This document shows, one piece after another, positions 9,497 to 18,012 of a DNA stretch of 64,000 nucleotides. The stretch is from Nostoc sp. HK-01. Lineage in GTDB: Bacteria; Cyanobacteriota; Cyanobacteriia; Cyanobacteriales; Nostocaceae. The position numbers and the translations under genes are program-made. Position 1 is the first letter of the stretch. Each line of letters starts with the position of its first letter. The stretch is taken from positions 5,505,001 through 5,569,000 of the forward strand of contig AP018318.1 in NCBI GenBank assembly GCA_003990705.1, read 5' to 3'. The notes below the pieces were generated by a model, which saw only the letters and a list, made by a program, of their open reading frames with translations, ran no database searches and was not told the origin of the DNA.

Positions 9497-9805
9497 TTAC
9501 TCCCCACTCTCTACTTCTTCTAACTCATTAATTTGGCGATAAAAGTTTTGTAAATAGCTTAAATCACAAGCAAAAAAATTTTCTACAACTGCGGGTGTTA
9601 CCTCATCTAATGCACCTAAATGAGTAATCACGCGAGATAAAATTATCACCGTCGCATAAGCTGGATTTGATTTTACACGAGGGTCACGTAATGGCACAAT
9701 TTCGTCCATCGCCCTTGATAAACGCATCACACCTTTACGGTGTAAATTACCGTCTGCATCTAGATACCCTTTCGGTAAAGTAAATTCAAAATCAGTTTGC
9801 AACAT
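9497..9805 (-). CDS. Phage-tail-assembly-like protein of the eCIS (copy 1)
   Basis: A 102-residue protein starting MLQTDFEFTLPKGYLDADG, aligned along its length with the following 123-residue protein but lacking the C-terminal CPQC part, so it is either a shortened paralogue or a specialised partner. The start codon lies one base after the stop of the tube gene upstream, indicating translational coupling. Function is inferred only from position among tail genes. Confidence 0.7.
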   Translation of the reverse strand: MLQTDFEFTLPKGYLDADGNLHRKGVMRLSRAMDEIVPLRDPRVKSNPAYATVIILSRVITHLGALDEVTPAVVENFFACDLSYLQNFYRQINELEEVESGE

Positions 9806-9806
9806 C

Positions 9807-10298
9807 CTATGCTACTTTTACTCGTTTTAATTCTTCTACAACTACTTCTATTTCTTCAATTTCATGTTCGCTACCGGCTGCATTCACATCATTAATTTTA
9901 TAACTAGCAGGCCAGGCATTTTTAAATTCTAATCTAAATTTCTCTTCAGCAGCTTGATTATAAATTACTAAAGAACCATCACGTCTTTCATCACCCCATT
10001 TACTTTCTTGCACAGCAGCTAACCAATTCCACATAGTCATAGAAATAGTTAAACCACGGCGTAAAACTATATTGGAGTAAGATATATTTCCTGGAATCTT
10101 AGTGCGGACAATTCTACCACTAGTATTGCCATTTTTACCCCAGGTTTGTGGTGTGACTTCAGCAACTTCTATAACTTGCTGATTAATTTTAAAACCTTGG
10201 CATTCCATAAAATAGCCATCTACTGGTTCTTGGCTACCAGTAAGTTTTAATTCCAAATAAAAACGGCTATTCGTAAGAATTTCTGGAAAGTCTGTCAC
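9807..10298 (-). CDS. eCIS inner tube protein (gp19/Afp5-like)
   Basis: A 163-residue member of the T4 gp19-like tail-tube family. Typical elements are an early SRFYLELKLTG strand, the FMECQGFKI segment, LRRGLTISMTMWNWL and the late FKNAWPASYKINDVNA motif before an acidic final strand. In contractile injection systems this class often forms the baseplate-proximal tube layer, because the third tube gene of such loci differs from the main tube. It belongs to the same minus-strand operon as the sheath. Confidence 0.85.
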   Translation of the reverse strand: MTDFPEILTNSRFYLELKLTGSQEPVDGYFMECQGFKINQQVIEVAEVTPQTWGKNGNTSGRIVRTKIPGNISYSNIVLRRGLTISMTMWNWLAAVQESKWGDERRDGSLVIYNQAAEEKFRLEFKNAWPASYKINDVNAAGSEHEIEEIEVVVEELKRVKVA

Positions 10299-10412
10299 AG
10301 TGTTAATCTCATAAAAATTACGCTCTGAAAAAAGTATGAAGAGTAAAAGTTGTTAACCTTACAGTCATGATGAAATCTTAATTAATGCAGAAGTTTCTAT
10401 CTAGTAAGGTAA

Positions 10413-10456
10413 ACTTTCAGACTTCATACTTCAGACTTCATAATTTAGACTTCTAC
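10413..10456. repeat. Short tandem repeat in tube-gene spacer
   Basis: Degenerate tandem units of CTTCAGACTTCATA type, the same STRR flavour seen at 13.32 kb and 42.2-42.35 kb. It sits in the 158-base spacer between two tube genes and does not interrupt a reading frame. Confidence 0.65.
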
Positions 10457-10921
10457 TTACTTTTTACGTTCAAAATAGGTGAAGCCTACGGTTACTGTTT
10501 CTGTAAGTAAATCACCAGAACCTGCTGAAAAATCACTGGTTGCGTAACTAGTAGGAAAAACATCTGTGAACTCGTACTGAACTTTTTCTTGTTCACCATC
10601 GTAGATAGAAATTTTCCCTAATTTGCGATTTTTACGTCCCTCAGCTTTACCACCAGAAAGAGCTTCAGCATGGCATTTGTTATACCAATCTAGCAATTGT
10701 TTAGATTCGGCAGTTGCTACACATTCAATAGTAATTTCAGAACATTCTACACCACCAATTGTGGCTTGTGTTTGAGTTTTGCCATCTTTGGTTACACCAA
10801 TGGGTGAATCTCCACCAGCAACTGTCATTTTCATTTGCATCCCACTAATTTTTTGAATCAAAATCTCAGTGAGTCCATCGGCTTCCCAATAAAACTTGGC
10901 GTTAGAAATAAACTCTGGCAT
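10457..10921 (-). CDS. eCIS inner tube protein (gp19-like)
   Basis: A 154-residue gp19-family tube protein. It starts MPEFISNAKFYWEADG and shows the tube-fold landmarks TEILIQKISGMQMK, LLDWYNKCHAEAL and the closing YEFTDVFPTSYATSDFSAGS segment. It is a paralogue of the two flanking tube genes. Such Afp1/Afp5-type paralogues stack as hexamers into the rigid inner tube that is driven out when the sheath contracts. Its own RBS lies just upstream (GGAGATT). Confidence 0.87.
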   Translation of the reverse strand: MPEFISNAKFYWEADGLTEILIQKISGMQMKMTVAGGDSPIGVTKDGKTQTQATIGGVECSEITIECVATAESKQLLDWYNKCHAEALSGGKAEGRKNRKLGKISIYDGEQEKVQYEFTDVFPTSYATSDFSAGSGDLLTETVTVGFTYFERKK

Positions 10922-10987
10922 AAATTAAATCTCCAAAAAATGGTTTCAGTATGTTTTGTATGAATCAGACAAATTTTAGAGTTAAAC

Positions 10988-11473
10988 TCATGTCTTTCTG
11001 TTCATATTTTCGCAGGTTAATGTATAAGTCTCTTCGATATAATCACTACCATTTACATCTAAATCACCAATTTTATATTGAGAAGGCCAAGCTTCTTTTA
11101 GCTCCCAACGCATTACCTCTTTACCATCAGTATCGTAGGCAGTAATAGAACCTGTTTTTTTACTTTCTGCCCATTTTCCTTCACCCTTTTCAGTTTTTGG
11201 CATACACTTTTTAAACCACTCATACATTTTCTTACTGGTGCTATCACTATCACCACTCATGAGGGTTGTTACTTCAATTGTAAATAATCCTTCAAAACCA
11301 GCAGAGTTAATTTGTCGAATAGTAGTTCCACCTTTAGTAGACATTAAAGGTTTATCTTGGCCTTTGACTTTTGCTTCAAATTTAACCCCACCAACTTTAC
11401 TAAAAGCCATATCAGTCATGCCATCAATTTCAAAATAAAAATTACTGGCGGCAATTGGTTTTAATTCAGGCAT
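10988..11473 (-). CDS. eCIS major inner tube protein (gp19-like)
   Basis: A 161-residue tube protein beginning MPELKPIAASNFYFEIDGM, with GGVKFEAKVKGQDKP, MYEWFKKCMP and the family motif LKEAWPSQYKIGDLDVNGSD near the C terminus. It lies directly after the sheath gene, the usual place of the major tube subunit. GGAGC precedes the ATG. A weakly palindromic gap of about 150 bases separates it from the sheath stop. Confidence 0.88.
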   Translation of the reverse strand: MPELKPIAASNFYFEIDGMTDMAFSKVGGVKFEAKVKGQDKPLMSTKGGTTIRQINSAGFEGLFTIEVTTLMSGDSDSTSKKMYEWFKKCMPKTEKGEGKWAESKKTGSITAYDTDGKEVMRWELKEAWPSQYKIGDLDVNGSDYIEETYTLTCENMNRKT

Positions 11474-11560
11474 ATTTTTAGCTCCTTGATTTTGGTAAAT
11501 TTATATACTTACAAGGTATAGCTAGTACCCTGTAAGTATGTTGAATTTAATTTAAATTTC

Positions 11561-11621
11561 TGGATATTAGTTATTTCGGAAACTTTAAATCCAAAATCTA
11601 AAATCCAAAATCCAAAATTGT
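11561..11621. repeat. Heptamer STRR between sheath and tube genes
   Basis: Tandem AAATCCA/AAATCTA heptamers immediately downstream of the sheath stop codon. No gene or terminator is evident here. Confidence 0.7.
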
Positions 11622-13292
11622 TTATTGGTTAGGCGACCATTGACTAAAGCGGAAGATGACAAATTCCGCTGGACGTACAGGACAGACACCAACTTCGATA
11701 TACAACCGACCCAACATCATAGTTTCGTGGGTATTAATGCTGGAGTCACATTTGACATAAAAGGCTTCCGCCGCCGAAGCGCCAAACAAAGCACCTTCGC
11801 GCCACAGTCTTTCTAAGAAATTACTCACGGTGCGAGTGACACGCGCCCATAAATCTTGGTCGTTGGGTTCAAATACTACCCACTGAGTACCGAGTTCTAC
11901 TGATTTCTCGATATAGCTCATCAAGCGGCGGACGCTGATGTAGCGCCATTGCACGTTATCTGGTTCTACCAAAGTGCGAGCGCCCCAAATGCGGATACCA
12001 CGGTTGGGGAAGGTACGAATACAGTTAATACCCAAGGGGTTAAGTAATTCTTGTTCGCGCAGGTTGGTTTCGTAAGCTAGACCAATTACACCTCTGGGTG
12101 TGTCGTTGGCGGGTGCTTTGTACACACCACGGGTTTCATCAGTCCGACACCAAACACCCAACATGTGACCAGCTGGAGGAATGAGAATTGGTCTACCACC
12201 GTTACGGGGGTTGGGGACTTTAATCCAAGGATAGTATAGGGCGGCAAATTGCGATCGCCGATTAAATGCACTCAACCACTGAGCAATATGCTGAGGCTTC
12301 ACCTGGGTGGGCGATACAGGCGCACCACCACCTTTACATGGTGGCGGATCTAACACTACCATCCGGTTGGGGGCAGTATTTTCACACATACTGACCATTG
12401 CTTCCATGATGCCGTGGACTTGATCTAAATCCAAGATGCCGTTTTGATAAGCCCGCATCAAATCAGGGAAAGCAATCATGGTAACTTCGTCAATTTCAAA
12501 GATACCTTGCATCCCGGTGCGATCGTCACGGACACCTTGTACATCTCTGGGGAAACGGTCAGGAGTGGAAACTACTGGCGGTGGACTGACTTCGTAAGTA
12601 CCATTTGCAGGACGACGAGATAGAGGTTGTCCTGGTGTTTCTAAGTCAGCGACAGTCACAAACTGTGACTCTTGCAAAGCTGTCACCGCATAAGCACCTA
12701 GCTGTGCTTCGACTTGAGGGTTCATGGAAAGATTGTCGTATTCTTCCAGAATTTCCCCATTGCGGCTAATAATAACTTTGAAAAATTCACCAGTATTTGC
12801 TGGTGGTTCAGCTTCTGGGCTTTCTGGTGGACGCGGTTGACTTTCAGTAACAGAAACATTAATTCTGCCTTCTGCACCACCATCATCGTCACCTTCAGCA
12901 GGCTTCAAAGCAAAGCTTAAAGATGGACGGTTCCCGGTTGTACGCAGTTTTAAGGCAGTTTCTTCTGGTGGTGGTGGCTGAGAACCAGGGAGTTTTGTCC
13001 CGATACTAGCTACCCAACAACGTCCACCACCGTTGAGAAACCAACCATTCACCGCAAAGGGTAAATAAGCATCAAAATCGGTGAAACCGTCCGAACCTTG
13101 TTTAGCATAGTATTCTAAATACTCGTTCCACGATGTCACCAACATCGGTTTAAATAGTTCCGCATCACCGCGGACATCTTCTGTAAAACCGATAAAACCA
13201 GCGATATTTGTACTCACCCCTTCTATTGGGCGACTACCTCGGTCTACTTCTTCAACGTAGACACCAGGTGCAAAATAATCTAATCTTGGCAT
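11622..13292 (-). CDS. eCIS contractile tail sheath protein (Afp2-like)
   Basis: A 556-residue sheath subunit. The start LDYFAPGVYVEEVDRGSRPI with GVSTNIAGFIGFTEDV is the phage/eCIS sheath N terminus. The C-terminal part has GINCIRTFPNRGIRIWGART, WRYISVRRLMSYIEKS and the final RPAEFVIFRFSQ strand, which inserts into neighbouring subunits. Between them (roughly residues 105-260) lies a Pro/Glu-rich, low-complexity insertion likely to be exposed on the sheath surface. Full length suggests a functional contractile apparatus. Confidence 0.95.
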   Translation of the reverse strand: MPRLDYFAPGVYVEEVDRGSRPIEGVSTNIAGFIGFTEDVRGDAELFKPMLVTSWNEYLEYYAKQGSDGFTDFDAYLPFAVNGWFLNGGGRCWVASIGTKLPGSQPPPPEETALKLRTTGNRPSLSFALKPAEGDDDGGAEGRINVSVTESQPRPPESPEAEPPANTGEFFKVIISRNGEILEEYDNLSMNPQVEAQLGAYAVTALQESQFVTVADLETPGQPLSRRPANGTYEVSPPPVVSTPDRFPRDVQGVRDDRTGMQGIFEIDEVTMIAFPDLMRAYQNGILDLDQVHGIMEAMVSMCENTAPNRMVVLDPPPCKGGGAPVSPTQVKPQHIAQWLSAFNRRSQFAALYYPWIKVPNPRNGGRPILIPPAGHMLGVWCRTDETRGVYKAPANDTPRGVIGLAYETNLREQELLNPLGINCIRTFPNRGIRIWGARTLVEPDNVQWRYISVRRLMSYIEKSVELGTQWVVFEPNDQDLWARVTRTVSNFLERLWREGALFGASAAEAFYVKCDSSINTHETMMLGRLYIEVGVCPVRPAEFVIFRFSQWSPNQ

Positions 13293-13315
13293 AACACTTG
13301 GTTTTCCTATTTTTT

Positions 13316-13362
13316 GAGTCTGAAGTATAAAGTATGAAATTTCAGACTTCAGCCTTCATACT
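13316..13362. repeat. Short tandem repeat upstream of the sheath gene
   Basis: Degenerate TGAAGTATAAAGTATGAA / TCAGACTTCAGCC units that partly form an inverted repeat. It lies in the gap between the DUF4255 gene and the sheath gene. Confidence 0.6.
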
Positions 13363-13914
13363 TCAGACTTTTTGTGTTGGTTTTGAACAATCTACCGACC
13401 TTGATTCAGTGACAGAGTAACTGTCCAAGTTCAGGGGAATTGTTAATGTCACATACAAAGCTGGACGTAATGGTACTCCTAGGGCATTCCACAAAGCCGC
13501 AGCGTCCAAAGGATGAATAGCAGAAACGGTCATTGCTAATTCGCCATGACCGCGCAGTGCTGGAGCTAGTACTTCCTCTCGTAATGAGTGATGATGCAAC
13601 AGTAGTATTAATGCCTCAGATAAGAGACGCTGTTCACCCAAACTGGTAAAATCCCAGGCACTCACCAAAAATGAGATATCAAACCACCTCGGTGTTAATA
13701 AGACTAATTTCCTCTTGTCTGCTGATTGCTGACAATTGGACTGTTGTTTTTCAACACTTTCTTGAATGTTGTAACAGTATAAATTCAGCCTAGGGTTGAT
13801 ATTCTGTTCCACACCAGGATGGTTGAAATCAATTTGTTCTGTACTGAGCAGGGAAATCCCGCCAGCTAAAATTTTTGCTAAAGTCTGGGTAGCAGCTGGG
13901 ATCATAAGACACAA
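13363..13914 (-). CDS. eCIS tail cap/terminator protein, DUF4255 (Afp16/Pvc16-like)
   Basis: A 183-residue DUF4255 (Pvc16_N) protein, with LAKILAGGISLLSTEQIDFNHPG near the start, LNLYCYNIQES, and WFDISFLVSAWDFTSLGEQRLLSEALILLLHHH in the middle. Pvc16/Afp16 proteins cap the distal end of the tube and sheath and set the length of the particle. It is the first gene of the minus-strand structural arm. A second, larger DUF4255 protein is encoded at 16668 on the other strand, so the particle may use two cap proteins or alternative ones. Confidence 0.85.
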   Translation of the reverse strand: MCLMIPAATQTLAKILAGGISLLSTEQIDFNHPGVEQNINPRLNLYCYNIQESVEKQQSNCQQSADKRKLVLLTPRWFDISFLVSAWDFTSLGEQRLLSEALILLLHHHSLREEVLAPALRGHGELAMTVSAIHPLDAAALWNALGVPLRPALYVTLTIPLNLDSYSVTESRSVDCSKPTQKV

Positions 13915-14357
13915 CAGCAGGGTGACGGAAATGCTCCCTTAATCAGTCTGGCGGGTGTATTTTTACCGCCAGCATGAATCTATGGAGGTTGAAGCGTCCT
14001 TACCAGAGTTCCTAATGCAGGCAGCAGAAAGTGACTACTTTGCTACCTAACTTACGGAAGGCAGAGGGCTGACAGCACAAAATAAACCTTTGATTTAGGC
14101 TTTTTTGCTAGTTGATTTGCCACTATTGGGCTAACTCTTTATAGCTTAGGGATCTAGTTGGCTGGCGGTTATTAGACTTTGGTCGATATTGTAAAATTAT
14201 TGTTTTAAATTCCCCAAATTCCCAAGGGGTAGAGTAAGCTAATCTCGTCCGTATTTATACAGTAAGAAGCATAATTTCTCCAAGTATAAAATATTTGAAA
14301 TTGAGTAGCATTCATCATGCTTCTTAGCTATTAGAGTGTTTCGGAGTGTAAAACAGG
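13915..14357. promoter_or_regulatory. Divergent promoter region between the two eCIS arms
   Basis: A 443-base gap between the minus-strand structural operon and the plus-strand regulatory genes. It must hold the promoter for each arm. A short hairpin (GGCGG-GTGTATTTTTA-CCGCC) is visible near 13950. I could not assign reliable -10/-35 boxes or an operator. Confidence 0.5.
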
Positions 14358-15548
14358 ATGAGGGTGGCTACACAAAAATTAACCTCTCAATTTCCGCTAC
14401 CTTTGTTGGGAAACAATTCAGAGAGTAAGCTGCCAGAGTCAGATTTAAACCAAATTTGTCAGTTAATTATTCAACAATTAACTGCCTTATTGCCGACTGT
14501 GGCTATCTGGACTGTTTATCACGATTTGGCAAAGGGAAAACGTCATTTAGTGGCTGAATATCTCTCAGAAAATTTATGTTCTGTGCAAGTTACACCAGCT
14601 TGTTTGCCAAGCTACTTTGTTTCTGGACAGTCCAACTTAGATTTTACATCTTTGCAAGCAGAAACTTGGTGGCGAGAAGATTTTCCCGTTCTCAAAATTA
14701 TGGAATTAGCCGCATCGGATTTTTATCATAGCTATGTTTGTCGAATTAGCAAACAGAGTGTGACAACAGCCGAATATTTATTGATCTGTACTAGTAAACT
14801 GCTATCAGATGAACAGCAAAATTTACTGTTGAATAATGCTCAAATATTGAGTAATTATTTGGCTATGTATAGAGAGCGATCGCACCAACAACAAGAAATT
14901 GCGGCTTTATCTCAAGCTCTCGGACAAGCAGAACATCAATTGCGGAATCCTTTAGCATTAATTAATCTCTATGCAGAAAATCTCCGCTTGGCATTACCAC
15001 AAGGTGATTTACAAGAACAAGCCAGCTTAATTCGGCAAACTGTAGATGAACTCAGCGCTAAATTAACCGATTTACTTTACCGTGGTCAACAGGCAAATCT
15101 AAACTTTAAAAAACACAATTTGCAAACAATTATTGGTGAATGTATTAAAAATTTACAACATTTGTTAAAAGAAAAAGAATTAAAGATTAATTATCCTGAA
15201 AAACCTGTGTATGTGACAGTAGATAACTGGCAGATGAAACAGGTGTTTGATAACTTATTATCCAATGCAATTTATTTTAGTCCTCGTGGCGGGACAATAA
15301 CTTGCAATTGGTACGCCTACAGTAATGAAGTGCTAATTGAGATTTGCGATCGCGGTTCCGGAATTGTACCAGAGGAATTGAAGCAAATATTTAAGCCTTA
15401 TTATTCTCGCCGTCTAGGTGGTACAGGTTTAGGATTAGCGATCGCCCAAAAAATTATCCTGGCACATCAAGGTAATTTATGGGCAGAAAATCTGCCCGAA
15501 GGGGGCGCACAATTTTCCTTTACATTACCGCATAAAAGGCAAAAGTAA
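14358..15548 (+). CDS. Soluble histidine kinase of the eCIS locus
   Basis: A 396-residue cytoplasmic kinase without membrane segments. The N-terminal 180 residues look like a GAF-type sensor. The kinase core has the H box EHQLRNPLALINLYAEN, the N box FDNLLSNAIYFSP, the G1 box CDRGSGI and the G2 box GGTGLGLAI. The response regulator at 15744 follows on the same strand, making a likely cognate pair. Its position between the structural arm and the cargo genes suggests control of injection-system expression, which is inference from context only. Confidence 0.88.
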   Translation: MRVATQKLTSQFPLPLLGNNSESKLPESDLNQICQLIIQQLTALLPTVAIWTVYHDLAKGKRHLVAEYLSENLCSVQVTPACLPSYFVSGQSNLDFTSLQAETWWREDFPVLKIMELAASDFYHSYVCRISKQSVTTAEYLLICTSKLLSDEQQNLLLNNAQILSNYLAMYRERSHQQQEIAALSQALGQAEHQLRNPLALINLYAENLRLALPQGDLQEQASLIRQTVDELSAKLTDLLYRGQQANLNFKKHNLQTIIGECIKNLQHLLKEKELKINYPEKPVYVTVDNWQMKQVFDNLLSNAIYFSPRGGTITCNWYAYSNEVLIEICDRGSGIVPEELKQIFKPYYSRRLGGTGLGLAIAQKIILAHQGNLWAENLPEGGAQFSFTLPHKRQK

Positions 15549-15743
15549 AAAGGCAAAAGTAAAAAGAAATAAGATTTATACTGCCAGCTTTTTCACAGTT
15601 TTAAATGGTTACTGAGCTTAATCAAAGCATGGTCTGCTGTTCTTGCCAACTAACTTAATTCAAAATATCAAAATTCAGATAAGTTCTGACTTTTGAATTC
15701 TGGCTACTGACTTCTCTTTTATATACCAGGCACACTATCTACC

Positions 15744-16427
15744 ATGAATACTAAAAAAGAGGTAATCTCTATTTTGCTCGTCGATGACGAACCACATTTT
15801 CGTAAAGGTATACGCACCTTATTAAACTTTTATACAACTAGTAGTAGTTTGGGATTAAATGTGATTGGAGAAGCCGCATCTGTTGAGCAAGCGGTAAAAT
15901 TAACGGCGGAACAACATCCCACTTTAATATTACTAGATTTAGAATTACCCCCAGACGATGGCATTATGGCGCTGCAACGTTTAGGGGAATTATCTTATAA
16001 CGGCAAAGTATTAATTTTGTCGGCTCATCAACAAGATGAATGGATATTTCGCGCTATGCAAGCAGGTGCTTGTGGTTATGTATTTAAAGACCAATTAGCA
16101 ACTCAATTGTGTGAAGCGATTACGACTGTAATTAATAATCAAGTTTATTTACCACCGGATGTAGCAACGGCATTTTTTAGATTGTTTCACTACTATACAG
16201 GACACTCATTAAACTCTAGTCATAGTTCTATTCATTTGACTGAAAGAGAACAAGAAGTTTTAAATTGGTTAGTTCAAGGCGCTTCTAACGAACAAATTGC
16301 GGGGAATCTATATATTACAGTCGCGACAGTTAAAGCGCACTTAACAGCAATTTTTGACAAATTAAGTGTCACCAGTCGTACTCAAGCAATTGTCAAAGCT
16401 TTAAAACTTGGTTTAGTTTGTCCATAA
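15744..16427 (+). CDS. NarL/LuxR-type response regulator of the eCIS locus
   Basis: A 227-residue regulator. The receiver domain has LLVDDEPHFRKG, the phospho-accepting Asp in TLILLDLELPPDDG and Lys in YVFKDQ. The C-terminal LuxR helix-turn-helix reads LTEREQEVLNWLVQGASNEQ followed by TVATVKAHLTAIFDKL. It is probably the partner of the kinase 196 bases upstream. Likely targets are the divergent promoter at 13.9-14.4 kb or the cargo leaders, but no binding-site repeat could be demonstrated. Confidence 0.9.
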   Translation: MNTKKEVISILLVDDEPHFRKGIRTLLNFYTTSSSLGLNVIGEAASVEQAVKLTAEQHPTLILLDLELPPDDGIMALQRLGELSYNGKVLILSAHQQDEWIFRAMQAGACGYVFKDQLATQLCEAITTVINNQVYLPPDVATAFFRLFHYYTGHSLNSSHSSIHLTEREQEVLNWLVQGASNEQIAGNLYITVATVKAHLTAIFDKLSVTSRTQAIVKALKLGLVCP

Positions 16428-16432
16428 AAGAG

Positions 16433-16660
16433 TCAAGAGTCCAAAGTCAAAGGTCAAAACATATTGACCAATAACTATTAACTATTGACCCTTCGGGTGA
16501 CGCTCCTGCGTCGCTAACGCTGCGCTAACACCAGCTGCTTCTCCTAATCGGAGACGCTGCGCGAACAAGTCGGGAAACCCGACGACAGTCGCTTCAAGTC
16601 GGCAAAGCCGCCCACAGCGCTGTCTCCCCAACGCACTGGCTCACCATTGACCATTGACCA
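16433..16660. repeat. STRR plus GC-rich dispersed repeat
   Basis: Heptamers (GTCAAAG, TTGACCA) frame a GC-rich palindromic element with CTTCGGGTGACGC, AAGTCGGGAAACCCGAC and GCGCTGTCTCCCCAACGC. It is the opposite orientation of the element at 2.25 kb and a relative of that at 29.2 kb. It separates the regulator from the next eCIS gene without coding capacity. Confidence 0.75.
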
Positions 16661-16667
16661 ATAACAA

Positions 16668-17933
16668 ATGAGTAACTATTTAGCCATCGCCACTATCACT
16701 GCAACCTTGCAAAGAACATTGCAAGCCAACGTCCAAGTAGACGTGGATGGTGCGCGGGTGACAACCGTGAGACCAGATCGCCTGAATAATGCTACACCAG
16801 AAGCAGGAGTGAACATCTATCTTTACGATGTTTTGCTTAATAGTGCTTGGCGCAGTGCTGATTTAAGACAACGCCATTCCGAAGAGAAATATATTAAGCG
16901 ATCGCAAACAGGTTTAGATTTGTACTACTTGATCACCTGTTATGGTAACGATGTGGAATTAGAACCGCAGCGCCTCATGGGTAGCATTGTCCGTACCCTC
17001 AATAGCAAATCGATTCTCACCCAAGAAATGATTCAAGAAACAGTAGCCGATTCCACTTTCACATTTTTGGCGGATTCTAACCTGGCTGAACAAGTGGAAA
17101 CGATTACAATTTCTCCCGTTGATATGAATATCGAAGAAATTTCCAAAATATGGACGGTATTTTTTCAAACACCATACTCATTGTCATTGGGTTATAAAGC
17201 CAGTGTCATTTTAATCGATAGCGGCGAAATTCCCAAAAAACCCTTACCTGTCCGCAATATTCAGCGTCATGTTACACCATATCAACCTGCGATCGCTCAC
17301 ATCAAGGTAGCCGAAGAACTAGCCAAACTCTGGAAAACCCAAAGCACCGCAAATCCATTAATTCTCGCCAGCAGTACATTATTAATTCAAGGGAACAACT
17401 TAAATGCAGAGATAACTCAAATCCGTATTGGTAACGTGACACTAACACCTCAAACTGTTACCGAAAAGCAAATTACTTTAGATCTTTCTCGCATACCTAC
17501 AGAATCATTACGGGCTGGTGTTCAGAGTTTACAGGTAATTCATCCCCAACAGCGGGTTAACTCCAATATTGTGCCGATATTACTGCGCCCCACCATTCAA
17601 GAAGTTACTGTATCTAATTTACATGGCAGAGGTAACGACCTGCGATCGGCTGATGTCACTGTTACAGTTAACTTCACCATAGATAAAACACAACAAGTCA
17701 CTTTAGTATTAACAGAACTTTCTTTCACCCAATTTAGCGGGTATTCCTACGAACAAACCAAGCATCGCCGCAACAATAGCAATTCTATTACCTTTGTGAT
17801 TACTGATTGTTTACCTGGAAACTATTTAGTTCGCCTAGTTGTTGATGGTGCAGAAAGTTTACTCTCAGTTGATACAGATCCTCATAGTCCCACTTATGAA
17901 AGTTATATCGGGCCTGTAGTAGCGATCGCTTGA
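16668..17933 (+). CDS. DUF4255 protein with C-terminal IPT-like extension (eCIS)
   Basis: A 421-residue protein. Residues 1-190 match the Pvc16_N/DUF4255 fold (RPDRLNNATPEAGVNIYLYD, TGLDLYYLITCYGNDVELEP, FQTPYSLSLGYKASVILID). The remainder looks like beta-sandwich domains, with an IPT/TIG-like stretch (LLIQGNNLNAEITQIRIGNV) and a further domain ending in LVVDGAESLLSVD. It is more than twice the size of the DUF4255 protein at 13363. By family it should cap the tail; the extension could mediate anchoring to membrane or partner proteins, which is inference. Confidence 0.82.
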   Translation: MSNYLAIATITATLQRTLQANVQVDVDGARVTTVRPDRLNNATPEAGVNIYLYDVLLNSAWRSADLRQRHSEEKYIKRSQTGLDLYYLITCYGNDVELEPQRLMGSIVRTLNSKSILTQEMIQETVADSTFTFLADSNLAEQVETITISPVDMNIEEISKIWTVFFQTPYSLSLGYKASVILIDSGEIPKKPLPVRNIQRHVTPYQPAIAHIKVAEELAKLWKTQSTANPLILASSTLLIQGNNLNAEITQIRIGNVTLTPQTVTEKQITLDLSRIPTESLRAGVQSLQVIHPQQRVNSNIVPILLRPTIQEVTVSNLHGRGNDLRSADVTVTVNFTIDKTQQVTLVLTELSFTQFSGYSYEQTKHRRNNSNSITFVITDCLPGNYLVRLVVDGAESLLSVDTDPHSPTYESYIGPVVAIA

Positions 17934-18012
17934 CTCTTGCAATATCCTCTGAAAAAACTCTGCGTTTCTCCATGTTAAAAAATACATTGAGATACTCAAC
18001 TCATCAAAAATT

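Noticed and set aside
10951-13000. Several plus-strand open frames opposite the tube and sheath genes
   Set aside because: They are mirror frames of clearly recognised minus-strand genes and carry no domains.
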